From positions 1 to 34,073 of the forward strand of contig CAKSIW010000019.1 of assembly GCA_934463175.1 (NCBI GenBank): 34,073 bases of DNA, in the 5' to 3' direction. A program made the translations under genes and the position numbers. Below, in pieces: positions 16,814 to 24,014 of the stretch. Below the pieces are notes generated by a model that searched no databases, was not told the origin of the DNA, and worked only from the letters and a program-made list of their open reading frames with translations. Origin of the DNA: an uncultured Clostridia bacterium. Its GTDB lineage: Bacteria > Bacillota > Clostridia > Monoglobales > Monoglobaceae. Position 1 is the first letter of the stretch. Every line of letters starts with the position of its first letter.

Positions 16814-17755
16814 CTAAATTTTTTTCACCGCACGCAGCTTTGCGCTGTGCGCTCTCATATTATGTTCAAGCTCATCGCCGCCCGCGGCAATGGGCTTTCT
16901 GTTCAAGATTTTCACTGTCGGTTTTTTTCCGCATACGCAAACCGGGAAATCCTTCGGACATGTGCAGCCCGACGCAAGCTCCGCAAAAGTCTGCTTGACA
17001 ATCCTGTCCTCCAGAGAATGGAAGCTTATAACCGCAAGAACTCCCCCGGGGTTCAGAACCTCCGCAAAATCACGCAGGGCATTCTCCAAGGGTTCAAGCT
17101 CACGGTTGACCTCAATGCGAATTGCCTGAAACGTCCTCTTTGCAGGGTGCTTGTCCGCAAACCTTGCCTTTGGCGGAACCGCACGCTTGATGACATCACA
17201 AAGCTCAAATGTTGTTTCGATTTCGGACTCCGCACGGGCTTTGACAATCTCACGCGCGATCTGCCTTGCAAACCGTTCTTCGCCGTATGCGAAAATTATT
17301 CTTGCAAGCTCCTCCTCGGGATATCCGTTCACAACCTCAAAAGCACTCAGGCTGTCCTCACGGTTCATTCTCATGTCAAGCCGCGCATTCGAGTTATAGC
17401 TGAATCCGCGCTCCGCCTCGTCAAGCTGAGGCGATGACACTCCGAGATCCAGAATCGCTCCGTCAAGCCCTCCGACTCCGAGTTTTTGCAATATGCTTTT
17501 TATGTTTACAAAATTATCATGTACAATATGAACAATGTCACCGAACTTTCTCAGTCTTTCCGACGCCGCGCCGATTGCGGTCATGTCGCGGTCAATGCCG
17601 ACAAAACACGCGTCTTTGCCCAGCTTTGAGCAAATCAGCTCCGCATGTCCGCCGCCGCCGAGAGTTCCGTCCGCATATGTTCCGTCCGCCTTGACTCCGA
17701 GCAGCTCGACGCTCTCGTTCAGAAGCACGGATATATGCCTGAATTCTCCGCTCAT
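16814..17755 (-). CDS. rsmH: 16S rRNA (cytosine-1402-N4)-methyltransferase RsmH (MraW)
   Basis: Methylates C1402 of 16S rRNA using S-adenosylmethionine. The protein opens HISVLLNESVELL and has the nucleotide-binding block YADGTLGGGGHAELI, IDRDMTAIGAA, LDLGVSSPQLDEAERGFSY, and the C-terminal VISFHSLEDRIVKQTF, all typical of the family. Length 313, normal. Its ATG overlaps the mraZ stop as ATGA and GAGAGG stands 8 bases upstream, so it is translationally coupled to mraZ. It is the second gene of the dcw operon. Confidence 0.97.
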   Translation of the reverse strand: MSGEFRHISVLLNESVELLGVKADGTYADGTLGGGGHAELICSKLGKDACFVGIDRDMTAIGAASERLRKFGDIVHIVHDNFVNIKSILQKLGVGGLDGAILDLGVSSPQLDEAERGFSYNSNARLDMRMNREDSLSAFEVVNGYPEEELARIIFAYGEERFARQIAREIVKARAESEIETTFELCDVIKRAVPPKARFADKHPAKRTFQAIRIEVNRELEPLENALRDFAEVLNPGGVLAVISFHSLEDRIVKQTFAELASGCTCPKDFPVCVCGKKPTVKILNRKPIAAGGDELEHNMRAHSAKLRAVKKI

Positions 17756-18177
17756 ATGCCCAACCTCTCCATTGCCTTTGCAATTTCTTCCGACTCAAAA
17801 GATGAATCGTTCATATATTCTGTCCATTTCTCCTTGTCCCAAATCTCGGCACGGTTTGAAACACCGAGAATTACAAGCTCCTTTTTGAGACCTGCATATT
17901 CTCTGAAATTCGGCGGTATCACAACTCTTCCCTGTCCGTCAATTTCACATTCCGCAGCACCGCTGAAGAAAAATCTGCGGATTCTCTGAGCGTCCGCGCC
18001 GCGAAGCGAGAGCAGCTCCTGACGGAACCCGTCCCACTCTTTTGCGGAATATGCATACAGGCAGTTATCGAGACCCTTGGACAGCACAAAAGTCCCGCCC
18101 AAGTCATCTCTGAACTTTGAGGGGATACTCACTCTGCCTTTCGTATCAAGGTTGTGATAATACTCGCCTATAAGCAC
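17752..18177 (-). CDS. mraZ: Transcriptional regulator MraZ
   Basis: AbrB-fold protein that forms ring oligomers and binds repeats upstream of its own operon. Both halves of the tandem fold are visible: GEYYHNLDTKGRVSIPSKFR and CEIDGQGRVVIPPNFREYA, each with a GR(V)xIP core. Length 141. The start is GTG at 18177 with AAGGAG about 12 bases upstream. It is the first gene of the dcw operon behind a sigma-A promoter, and three AAGTGG boxes lie at its transcription start, fitting autoregulation. Confidence 0.96.
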   Translation of the reverse strand: MLIGEYYHNLDTKGRVSIPSKFRDDLGGTFVLSKGLDNCLYAYSAKEWDGFRQELLSLRGADAQRIRRFFFSGAAECEIDGQGRVVIPPNFREYAGLKKELVILGVSNRAEIWDKEKWTEYMNDSSFESEEIAKAMERLGI

Positions 18178-18213
18178 ACTTTCTCATCTCCTTGTTTTCG
18201 GAGTTGTTTCATA

Positions 18214-18250
18214 CCACTTTGTGGGTTTTCATGCCACTTTGACCCACTTC
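18214..18250 (-). promoter_or_regulatory. MraZ-type operator boxes
   Basis: On the minus strand three boxes AAAGTGG (18214-18220), AAAGTGG (18234-18240) and GAAGTGG (18244-18250) stand in exact 10- and 20-base register. The empty position of the register carries an inverted GTGGG on the other strand. MraZ is known in E. coli and mollicutes to bind direct repeats in such a register; occupancy here is inference. They begin at the predicted start of transcription. Confidence 0.75.
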
Positions 18251-18256
18251 ATTAAT

Positions 18257-18285
18257 ATAATACAATATTTTTTCTCATTTTGCAA
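18257..18285 (-). promoter_or_regulatory. Sigma-A promoter of the dcw operon
   Basis: TTGCAA (18280-18285), a 17-base spacer, and TATTAT (18257-18262) on the minus strand. Transcription would start near 18250, about 73 bases before the mraZ GTG. Confidence 0.7.
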
Positions 18286-18342
18286 TAGGTTTTTAAAAAT
18301 TTTTTTAATAAAATTTAATTTTTTTGTAACGGAATTTTAATA

Positions 18343-18396
18343 TTGCAAAAGAGGCTGCGGAAAAGTCAACTGACTTTTCCGCAGCCTCTTTTGCAA
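18343..18396. terminator. Very long perfect hairpin ending copy A of the repeat
   Basis: A 26-bp perfect inverted repeat (18343-18368 with 18371-18396, 2-base loop). On the minus strand it reads into TTTTG. It lies at the far end of the repeat behind the ATPase gene, and a similar GGCTG-type hairpin is next to copy B, so it is probably both part of the element and the ATPase terminator. Confidence 0.7.
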
Positions 18397-18633
18397 GGGG
18401 GATAGGAAAAAAGCTTTGGGATCGGCAAACTGAGCCAAAACTTTAGTTTTGGGTTACCCGAAGGCGTACAAATGTACGCCGAGAGGCGAAGTTTGCCGAT
18501 AGCAAGAAAAGGAATAATTCTGTGAAAAATCAAATTTATTTGATTTTTCTGCCTCAAACAAAGCGAACTATGCCGTTTGTATTTCCTGTAATTTGTCCAC
18601 GCCCTTCCTTTTCTTGCGTTCCGGAGTTTTTTT
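18397..18633 (-). repeat. Structured post-stop repeat, copy A (long)
   Basis: The segment is almost all paired DNA. Module 1 (18421-18500) is a perfect 11-bp stem (ATCGGCAAACT with AGTTTGCCGAT) enclosing two hairpins: CCAAAAC/GTTTTGG (18435-18452) and GGCGTACA/TGTACGCC (18463-18480), giving a three-way junction. Module 2 (18502-18617) is a perfect 13-bp stem (GCAAGAAAAGGAA with TTCCTTTTCTTGC) enclosing an 11-bp hairpin (GAAAAATCAAA with TTTGATTTTTC, 18524-18549). Copy B shows the same ends. Read in the direction of the ATPase it starts 13 bases after the stop codon with AAAAAAACTCCGGAACGC. No ORF of note and no transposase are in it. Confidence 0.8.
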
Positions 18634-18646
18634 ACATCACCCGTCC

Positions 18647-21280
18647 TCATTTTCCGACAATCAGCTTCCTTACAATATCCACGGGGATAATCAGCAGTGC
18701 GGGAATTATTGCCGCCGCCCACTCGGTCGGTGACAGTCCCGTTGTTCTGAGCATTGCACCGCCGAAATATGTCATTACAATCTGAACCGTGCAAATCAGG
18801 AGCATGATTGCAATAAACGGCTTGTTCAGCGATATGTTCTCCATCAGGTCAATTCCGTCGGTTCGCGCATTGAATGCGTTGAAAATGCACGAGAATATGA
18901 AAAAGCTGAAATATCCCGTATAGAAATATATGTCCTCGGCATGGCTGCGGAAGGCATAGTGCATATCCTCCGACAGAAACATAAATACGCTCATTGCGCA
19001 GATGAACAACCCGTCCACCGCAACTGCGCTCCACATTTTTTTATCAATAATGTTCTCACTCCGCCGCTTTGGCTTTTCAAGCATATACTTTCCAAGGGCA
19101 GGCTCGCCGCCGAATGCAATTGCCGCAAGGGTGTCCATAACAAGATTAATCCAGAGCATTTGCGTGACGTTCAGCGGTTTTTCAATTCCGATGATCGGAC
19201 CGAGAAGCGATACGGAAACCGCCGCAATGTTGATTGTGAGCTGAAACGTTATGAATTTTTTTATACTGCTGTAGATTGTTCTGCCATAGAGGACCGCCGA
19301 TTTCACCGATGAGAAGTTGTCATCGAGAATGACAATGTCGCCTGCTTCCTTTGCAACGTCCGTGCCGCTCCCCATTGCAAACCCGACATCTGCACGTTTC
19401 AGTGCCGAAAGGTCATTGACGCCGTCTCCCGTCATGCCGACAACAAAGCCCTTTTCCTGTGCAACGCGGACAAGACGGCTTTTGTCGGTCGGCAACGCTC
19501 TCGCAATCACACGCAAATCAGGCATGATTCCGCCGAGTTCATCATCGCTCATTTCCTGCAAATCCTCCGAGGTCAGCACAATTCCGCGCGGACTTTCCAG
19601 AATCCCTGCCTCTCTTGCAATTGCAATTGCCGTCTCCTTTTTGTCTCCCGTTATCATGACCGTCTGAATCCCTGCACGACGCACACTGCTGACAGACGCG
19701 CGGACATTAGGGCGCAAATCGTCACGCAGTCCGACCAGACCCACAAGCGTCAGATTATCGGGAATGCCGTCACTCTCCGTTTTGTCGGAAACCGCCAGCG
19801 CAAGCACACGTATACTTCTTTCAGCCATTGCGTCTGTCGCACGGCTCAGCTCGTAAACCGATTCAAGAGCCTTTATTTCACCGTTTCCGTCATAATAGCC
19901 TGTGCATTTTTTCAATATTTTTTCGGGTGCGCCCTTAATCAGCGTGCCGCAAAAATCACCTGTGACAACTGCTGCGGAATATTTTCGGCTGCTTGAAAAC
20001 AGCACCTCTTCCAAACGCTCCAGCCGCGGTTTTTCAATCCCTCTCATATCCGAAACCGCAAACTCCAGCAAAGCCTTCTCGGTCGCATTTCCGCCGAGAA
20101 CCCTCTTGCCCGACACATAAGACGCGGAGCTTCCGCAGACCACCGTGTGAATCATCTGCCTGAGCGGCTGAGGCGGCTCAGAAAAACTGCCGTATTCATG
20201 TCCGCCGCCGTCCGTGAAGCTCACCGCTTTCAGCTTTCCGCAGGTTATTGTTCCCGTTTTGTCGGTGAACAGCAGATTTATGCTGCCTGCCGTTTCAATT
20301 CCAATCAGTCTCCTCACAAGAACGTTTCCCGACATCATTTTCTTCATATTAAGAGAGCATACAATCGCAATCATCAGCGGAAGCCCTTCGGGAACCGCAA
20401 CCACAATCACTGTAATCCCGACAATGACCGCGCTCACAATATCCGAAATCACCTGAGCCGCGTCACAAAAATATGCCCCGATTTGCACGGGATTCATTCC
20501 GTTGTCAAGCACTGCCTTCTGGAACATGCAAATCAAAACAACCAGCACCGAGCCTATGTATCCGAACTTGCTTATGCTTTTGGCAAGTGCTGCGAGCTTA
20601 ACCTGAAGAGGACTTTTTCTTTCCTCGGTCTGCGCCTCACGGTTGAGTCTGCCGTAAACCGTTTTGTCGCCAACTGCGTCAAGCTGCATTATGCACTGAC
20701 CGGAGCAAACAACCGCACCGCGGAAAAGACTTGTTTTATCCCAAAAATCAATCAGTCTTGTCCGATAGTCAAGTGTCTTTTCGCTGCCGCTCTTCTCAAC
20801 CTCCTTGTTTTCGCCGTTCAGTGCCGACTGGTCAACCATAACCGAGCCACAAACCGCATGCCCGTCGGCAGGAATCAAATCCCCCGACTGAAGCAAAACG
20901 AAATCCCCCTTCACAAGCTCATCAATGCCGATTTCCGTGAGCGCGCCCTCACGGTATACCTTGCACTTCACTCTTGACGCCTCTGCCTGAATTTTGCGGA
21001 ACTCCTCCTCATTTTTAAATTCCGACAGTGCGCTGACATATGTCGCAATCAGCACCGAAAGGAAAATTCCCGCGCATTCAAACCAGTCAACCTTTCCCAA
21101 AAACGTGAAAACAATGTTTATTCCCAGTGCAACAAGCAGAATGACAATGATCGGGTCATCAAACTTCTCCCAGTATTTCTGCCAAAATGTGACCTTTTTG
21201 CGTTCCGTCAGCTTGTTTGTTCCGTACCTTTCCCGCGACTCGCCGACCTCTGCGCGGCTTAATCCCCTGACACTTTCCAT
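18647..21280 (-). CDS. Calcium-type (P2B-like) cation-transporting P-type ATPase
   Basis: ATP-driven cation pump of the membrane, most like PMCA-type Ca2+ ATPases. In order: N-terminal cation-ATPase domain (GLSRAEVGESRERYGTNKL), actuator domain with SALNGEN at residues 153-158, PEGL in membrane helix 4 (297-300), phosphorylation site DKTGT from Asp340, KGAPE in the nucleotide domain, TGDGVNDLSALKRADVGFAMG in the hinge, and LWINLVMDTLAAIAFGGEP in helix 6 with the Asn and Asp that bind Ca2+ in this class. The actuator motif is usually TGES; here it reads NGEN, keeping the catalytic Glu. Length 877. ATG at 21280 has GGAGG 8 bases upstream. It is divergent from the CARF-nuclease gene. Ca2+ is the likely ion, not proven. 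Confidence 0.93.
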   Translation of the reverse strand: MESVRGLSRAEVGESRERYGTNKLTERKKVTFWQKYWEKFDDPIIVILLVALGINIVFTFLGKVDWFECAGIFLSVLIATYVSALSEFKNEEEFRKIQAEASRVKCKVYREGALTEIGIDELVKGDFVLLQSGDLIPADGHAVCGSVMVDQSALNGENKEVEKSGSEKTLDYRTRLIDFWDKTSLFRGAVVCSGQCIMQLDAVGDKTVYGRLNREAQTEERKSPLQVKLAALAKSISKFGYIGSVLVVLICMFQKAVLDNGMNPVQIGAYFCDAAQVISDIVSAVIVGITVIVVAVPEGLPLMIAIVCSLNMKKMMSGNVLVRRLIGIETAGSINLLFTDKTGTITCGKLKAVSFTDGGGHEYGSFSEPPQPLRQMIHTVVCGSSASYVSGKRVLGGNATEKALLEFAVSDMRGIEKPRLERLEEVLFSSSRKYSAAVVTGDFCGTLIKGAPEKILKKCTGYYDGNGEIKALESVYELSRATDAMAERSIRVLALAVSDKTESDGIPDNLTLVGLVGLRDDLRPNVRASVSSVRRAGIQTVMITGDKKETAIAIAREAGILESPRGIVLTSEDLQEMSDDELGGIMPDLRVIARALPTDKSRLVRVAQEKGFVVGMTGDGVNDLSALKRADVGFAMGSGTDVAKEAGDIVILDDNFSSVKSAVLYGRTIYSSIKKFITFQLTINIAAVSVSLLGPIIGIEKPLNVTQMLWINLVMDTLAAIAFGGEPALGKYMLEKPKRRSENIIDKKMWSAVAVDGLFICAMSVFMFLSEDMHYAFRSHAEDIYFYTGYFSFFIFSCIFNAFNARTDGIDLMENISLNKPFIAIMLLICTVQIVMTYFGGAMLRTTGLSPTEWAAAIIPALLIIPVDIVRKLIVGK

Positions 21281-21373
21281 GCTCCGAACCTCCGTTTGTC
21301 CGCCGTGTATTTTTAACCTGTAACATTCTTATGCGGACAGGCATACAAATATGTTATTTTTTCCGCCGGTATA

Positions 21374-21402
21374 TTGAAAATTGTCTCGTGAAATGCTATA
21401 AT
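21374..21402 (+). promoter_or_regulatory. Consensus sigma-A promoter of the CARF-nuclease gene
   Basis: TTGAAA (21374-21379), a 17-base spacer, and TATAAT (21397-21402) preceded by TG (extended -10). It gives a leader of about 28 bases and suggests strong constitutive transcription. Confidence 0.85.
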
Positions 21403-21436
21403 CAACATAAAAGAAAAATCAAAGTGAGGAAAATAT

Positions 21437-22636
21437 ATGCATGTTTTGGTTGAGCTTTTTGATTTGAGCAGGCTTGAAAATGTTGCCGCAGCAATGATAT
21501 ATAAACCGCAGAAGGTCATCTTCATCGGTTTTGCGGAAATGATGACCGAGAAACGCAGACGCGATATTCTGCGTTTTTTCCGCATTAAAAAAATATCCGC
21601 CGAGGCGGAATTTAAAACGGTCGGCAGATATGACTTCCGCTCCGTCATACAGTGTCTTGAAGAAATCGCAGACGAAAATGACGATTGCTTTTTTGATGTC
21701 ACAGGCGGCAGGGAGCTTCCGCTCGTTGCCATGGGAGTTGTCGCCGCAGAGAGGCGCATTCCGCTTTTTCAGCTTGACATCAAGGGTTGCCGCACCGTGC
21801 CTCTGAAAAACTGCGAGGGCCTTTCGGAATACGGCAGTCCGAAAATGACGGTTGACGAATGCATCGTTCTGAGCGGAGGTGCGGTTGTCCGCAGCAGACG
21901 TTTTTCCGACGCAGACAAGGCTCTGACCGCAGATATGAATCGGATTTGGGAAATATGCCGCCGCAGCAGCACTGCATGGAACAGACAGACAAAGCAGCTT
22001 GCCGCCTTTTGTCAGAGCGAAACCGACTCACTCCTTGTCAGAATCAACCCCTTCAAGCCCGAGGCTGCCGAGCTTTTGGCTGAGGACGGACTTGTGGCAC
22101 AGCTCAGGCGTGAAAGCCTCATTCTTGACTACAGAAGCGGAAATAATGAAATCAGCTTTCGTTTTAAAGCCGCTCACATTCACGGAATAATTGCAAAATC
22201 AGGGAACATTCTGGAGCTTTACACCTACATGACGGCAAAAAGAATGAAATCAAAGGAAGACCGCGCCGTATTCTGTGATGCGGCGTCGAGCGTATATATC
22301 GACTGGGACGGCATTGTTCATGAGCCGTCCGACAGCGTCAAGGACACCGTAAACGAAATTGACGTCATGCTCATGCGCGGAATCCGTCCCGTGTTCATAT
22401 CCTGCAAGGGCGGCGAGGTGAAAAAAGAGGCTCTCTATGAGCTTGCCGCAGTGTCTGATAAATTCGGCGGACGCTATGCCTCAAAACTCCTCGTCTGCAC
22501 CCACATCGGCGGAAGTGCACAGGGAAGAAAATATCTTCTCCAAAGAGCGGGCGACATGCACATCAGGGTTATTGAAGGTGTCGACAAAATGACACGTGAT
22601 GAATTTGAAGCAGCACTTGAACGGAACACGCGCTGA
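21437..22636 (+). CDS. Card1/Can2-like protein (DUF1887): CARF-like sensor with PD-(D/E)xK-like nuclease domain
   Basis: The N-terminal about 150 residues look like a CARF Rossmann domain: alternating strands and helices and the ligand-loop motif FDVTGGRELPLVAMG (residues 86-100). A middle region (about 160-235) could be a winged helix. The C-terminal about 150 residues fit a PD-(D/E)xK core: GNILELYTY with Glu260, NEIDVML with Asp309, then PVFISCKGG with Lys324, and a helix with Glu331 and Glu335. Family members Card1 and Can2 are cyclic-oligoadenylate-activated nucleases of type III CRISPR systems. No array or cas gene is near. The usual Glu of ExK is Ser322 here. ATG at 21437 has GAGG 7 bases upstream. 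It is the only plus-strand gene in its region and is followed directly by repeat copy B. Family call good; activity not proven. Confidence 0.82.
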   Translation: MHVLVELFDLSRLENVAAAMIYKPQKVIFIGFAEMMTEKRRRDILRFFRIKKISAEAEFKTVGRYDFRSVIQCLEEIADENDDCFFDVTGGRELPLVAMGVVAAERRIPLFQLDIKGCRTVPLKNCEGLSEYGSPKMTVDECIVLSGGAVVRSRRFSDADKALTADMNRIWEICRRSSTAWNRQTKQLAAFCQSETDSLLVRINPFKPEAAELLAEDGLVAQLRRESLILDYRSGNNEISFRFKAAHIHGIIAKSGNILELYTYMTAKRMKSKEDRAVFCDAASSVYIDWDGIVHEPSDSVKDTVNEIDVMLMRGIRPVFISCKGGEVKKEALYELAAVSDKFGGRYASKLLVCTHIGGSAQGRKYLLQRAGDMHIRVIEGVDKMTRDEFEAALERNTR

Positions 22637-22736
22637 AAAAAGCTCCGGAACGCAAGAATATGTACGCCTTCGGGTGAGCAAAACTAAAATTTTGGCTCAG
22701 TTTGCCGATTTCAAAGCTTTTTTCCTATCTCCTTGG
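22637..22736 (+). repeat. Structured post-stop repeat, copy B (short)
   Basis: Begins in the A-run directly after the stop of the CARF-nuclease gene. Reverse-complemented, it matches copy A nearly base for base from GATAGGAAAAAAGCTTTG through GGCAAACTGAGCCAAAA and ACCCGAAGGCGTACA, then jumps to TTCTTGCGTTCCGGAG at the other end of copy A. The missing middle runs from the second hairpin of module 1 to the 3' arm of module 2, about 130 bases. Orientation relative to the upstream gene is the same as in copy A. Confidence 0.8.
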
Positions 22737-22746
22737 AAAAACAAAA

Positions 22747-22779
22747 GCTGTTTAAAAAGACAACGTCTTTCTAAACAGC
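22747..22779 (-). terminator. Hairpin between repeat copy B and rpmE
   Basis: GCTGTTTAAAAAGAC and GTCTTTCTAAACAGC form a 15-bp stem with a 3-base loop. The one imperfect position is G-U on the minus-strand RNA but A-C on the plus-strand RNA, and a T-rich tail (CTTTTGTTTTT) follows on the minus strand. It probably terminates rpmE, and also corresponds in place to the long hairpin next to copy A. Confidence 0.7.
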
Positions 22780-22864
22780 CTTATTTGTGTGTAGAATTTT
22801 TAAACTTATCCGAAACATCAACTGACATTTCCTGAAAAACAAAGCTTTTCGCCAATGAAGGGAA

Positions 22865-23074
22865 TTATTTCTCCTCAGTGAGACCAAAACGCTTTCTGAA
22901 CTTGTCAACACGACCGCCCGTGTCAACTAACTTCTGCTTGCCTGTGTAGAAAGGATGGCAAGCCGAGCAAATTTCGATTGAGACATTCTCTTTTGTGGAG
23001 CCTGTTTCGATGACGTTTCCGCACGCACATTTGATTGTTGTCTGCTTATATTCGGGATGTATTCCTGCTTTCAT
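22865..23074 (-). CDS. rpmE: Ribosomal protein bL31 (zinc-type)
   Basis: Protein of the large ribosomal subunit. It opens MKAGIHPEYKQTTIKCACGN and has the four-cysteine-type pattern with CAC near residue 16 and CSACHPFYTGKQKLVDTGGRVDKF later, which marks the zinc-binding form. Length 69. The ATG has AGAGGTG 8 bases upstream. It has its own consensus promoter, and after the stop about 80 bases of unremarkable DNA lead to the hairpin at 22747-22779. The zinc-free paralogue (often Zur-controlled) is not in the window. Confidence 0.97.
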   Translation of the reverse strand: MKAGIHPEYKQTTIKCACGNVIETGSTKENVSIEICSACHPFYTGKQKLVDTGGRVDKFRKRFGLTEEK

Positions 23075-23125
23075 ATATATTTCACCTCTTTCTTTCGAGA
23101 GTTATAGCTTTAATCAGCAAGAATC

Positions 23126-23154
23126 ATTATATCATATATTTTTGTGAAATGCAA
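23126..23154 (-). promoter_or_regulatory. Sigma-A promoter of rpmE
   Basis: TTGCAT (23149-23154), a 17-base spacer, and TATAAT (23126-23131) on the minus strand, just after the aroE stop. No terminator separates aroE from it, so read-through from the aro operon is also possible. Confidence 0.85.
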
Positions 23155-23174
23155 GCTATTTTTTCATTTTTTCT

Positions 23175-24014
23175 TCACTTTAATTCAATTTTTTCTTTCA
23201 AAGCCGCAAAATCCAGCTTTTTTTCAAGAAAAATTTCGTCTGCCGCAAAGCCTTGATATATCAGCATGTCAAGCCCGTTCATTGTATCAAGCCCCAATCC
23301 GCGCGCCTTGGCAAGAAATCTTGTTTCGGAAGGATTGTAAATCATGTCAAAAACAAGCGCGTCCGCTCCAAGCTCACCGAGAAATGACAAATCCGAAAAA
23401 TCCGCGTCAACTCCATGCATTCCGAGAGGAGTGCTGTTAATCAGAATATCACATTCCGCGCATGCCGCGTGCATTTCCTCCGCTGTCATGCCGCCTGTTT
23501 TGACCGAAAATCCGCACCTGTCCGAAACATTTTTTGCGAGTCTCTCCGCTGCGGCTGCCGTTCTGTTCAAAACCGTTATTGCGGCTGCCCCCTCGGATGC
23601 CGCCTTCAGTGCCGCGCACGATGCAGCACCTCCTGCACCGAGAATGACAATCCGACTGTCCGAAAAATGTCTGCCATGTTCCGATACTGCACGGCTGCAT
23701 CCGATTCCGTCAGTGCTGAAGCCAATCATGCGTCCGTCCTTCACGCGAACCGTGTTCACTGAATTAAAACGCTTTGCCTCATCGTCAATACCGTCAAGCA
23801 AGGGAATTATATCAACCTTATGCGGCATGGTCACATTAAAGCCTAAAAGCGTGCGTGCCGCTCCGTTTTTCAAAAATTCGCCGAGCTTTCCTCTTTCGAC
23901 CCTGATTTTTTCATATGTCCATGCTTCATTTTCGCAATCAAGCGCCGCCTTGTGAATTACGGGCGAGAGACTGTGCTCAATCGGGTCGCCGATAACCGCA
24001 AGCCTAATCGCCAT
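23175..24014 (-). CDS. aroE: Shikimate dehydrogenase AroE
   Basis: NADPH-dependent reduction of 3-dehydroshikimate to shikimate. Substrate loop IGDPIEHSLSPVIHKAAL, catalytic Lys in NVTMPHKVDII, FSTDGIGCSRAV, the nucleotide loop ILGAGGAASCAALKAA and NRTAAAAERLAK, and NSTPLGMHG. C-terminal NGLDMLIYQGFAADEI is also typical. Length about 279. I prefer the ATG at 24014, with GGTGA 6 bases before it; the upstream GTG at 24023 sits inside that site. It overlaps the end of aroQ and is the last gene of the aro operon. Confidence 0.95.
   Translation of the reverse strand: MAIRLAVIGDPIEHSLSPVIHKAALDCENEAWTYEKIRVERGKLGEFLKNGAARTLLGFNVTMPHKVDIIPLLDGIDDEAKRFNSVNTVRVKDGRMIGFSTDGIGCSRAVSEHGRHFSDSRIVILGAGGAASCAALKAASEGAAAITVLNRTAAAAERLAKNVSDRCGFSVKTGGMTAEEMHAACAECDILINSTPLGMHGVDADFSDLSFLGELGADALVFDMIYNPSETRFLAKARGLGLDTMNGLDMLIYQGFAADEIFLEKKLDFAALKEKIELK

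Noticed and set aside
18397..18633. Copy A as a complete insertion sequence
   Set aside because: No transposase or long ORF lies inside it, and its ends are not a simple terminal inverted repeat; it is a structured repeat, not an autonomous IS.
21297..21339. Inverted repeat TGTCCGC/GCGGACA between the ATPase and CARF-nuclease genes
   Set aside because: Seven-base arms with a 29-base spacer, not positioned on either promoter; weak as an operator.
21281..22864. A CRISPR array or cas genes beside the CARF-like nuclease
   Set aside because: No array of direct repeats with spacers is visible in the window and no neighbouring ORF resembles a cas protein.
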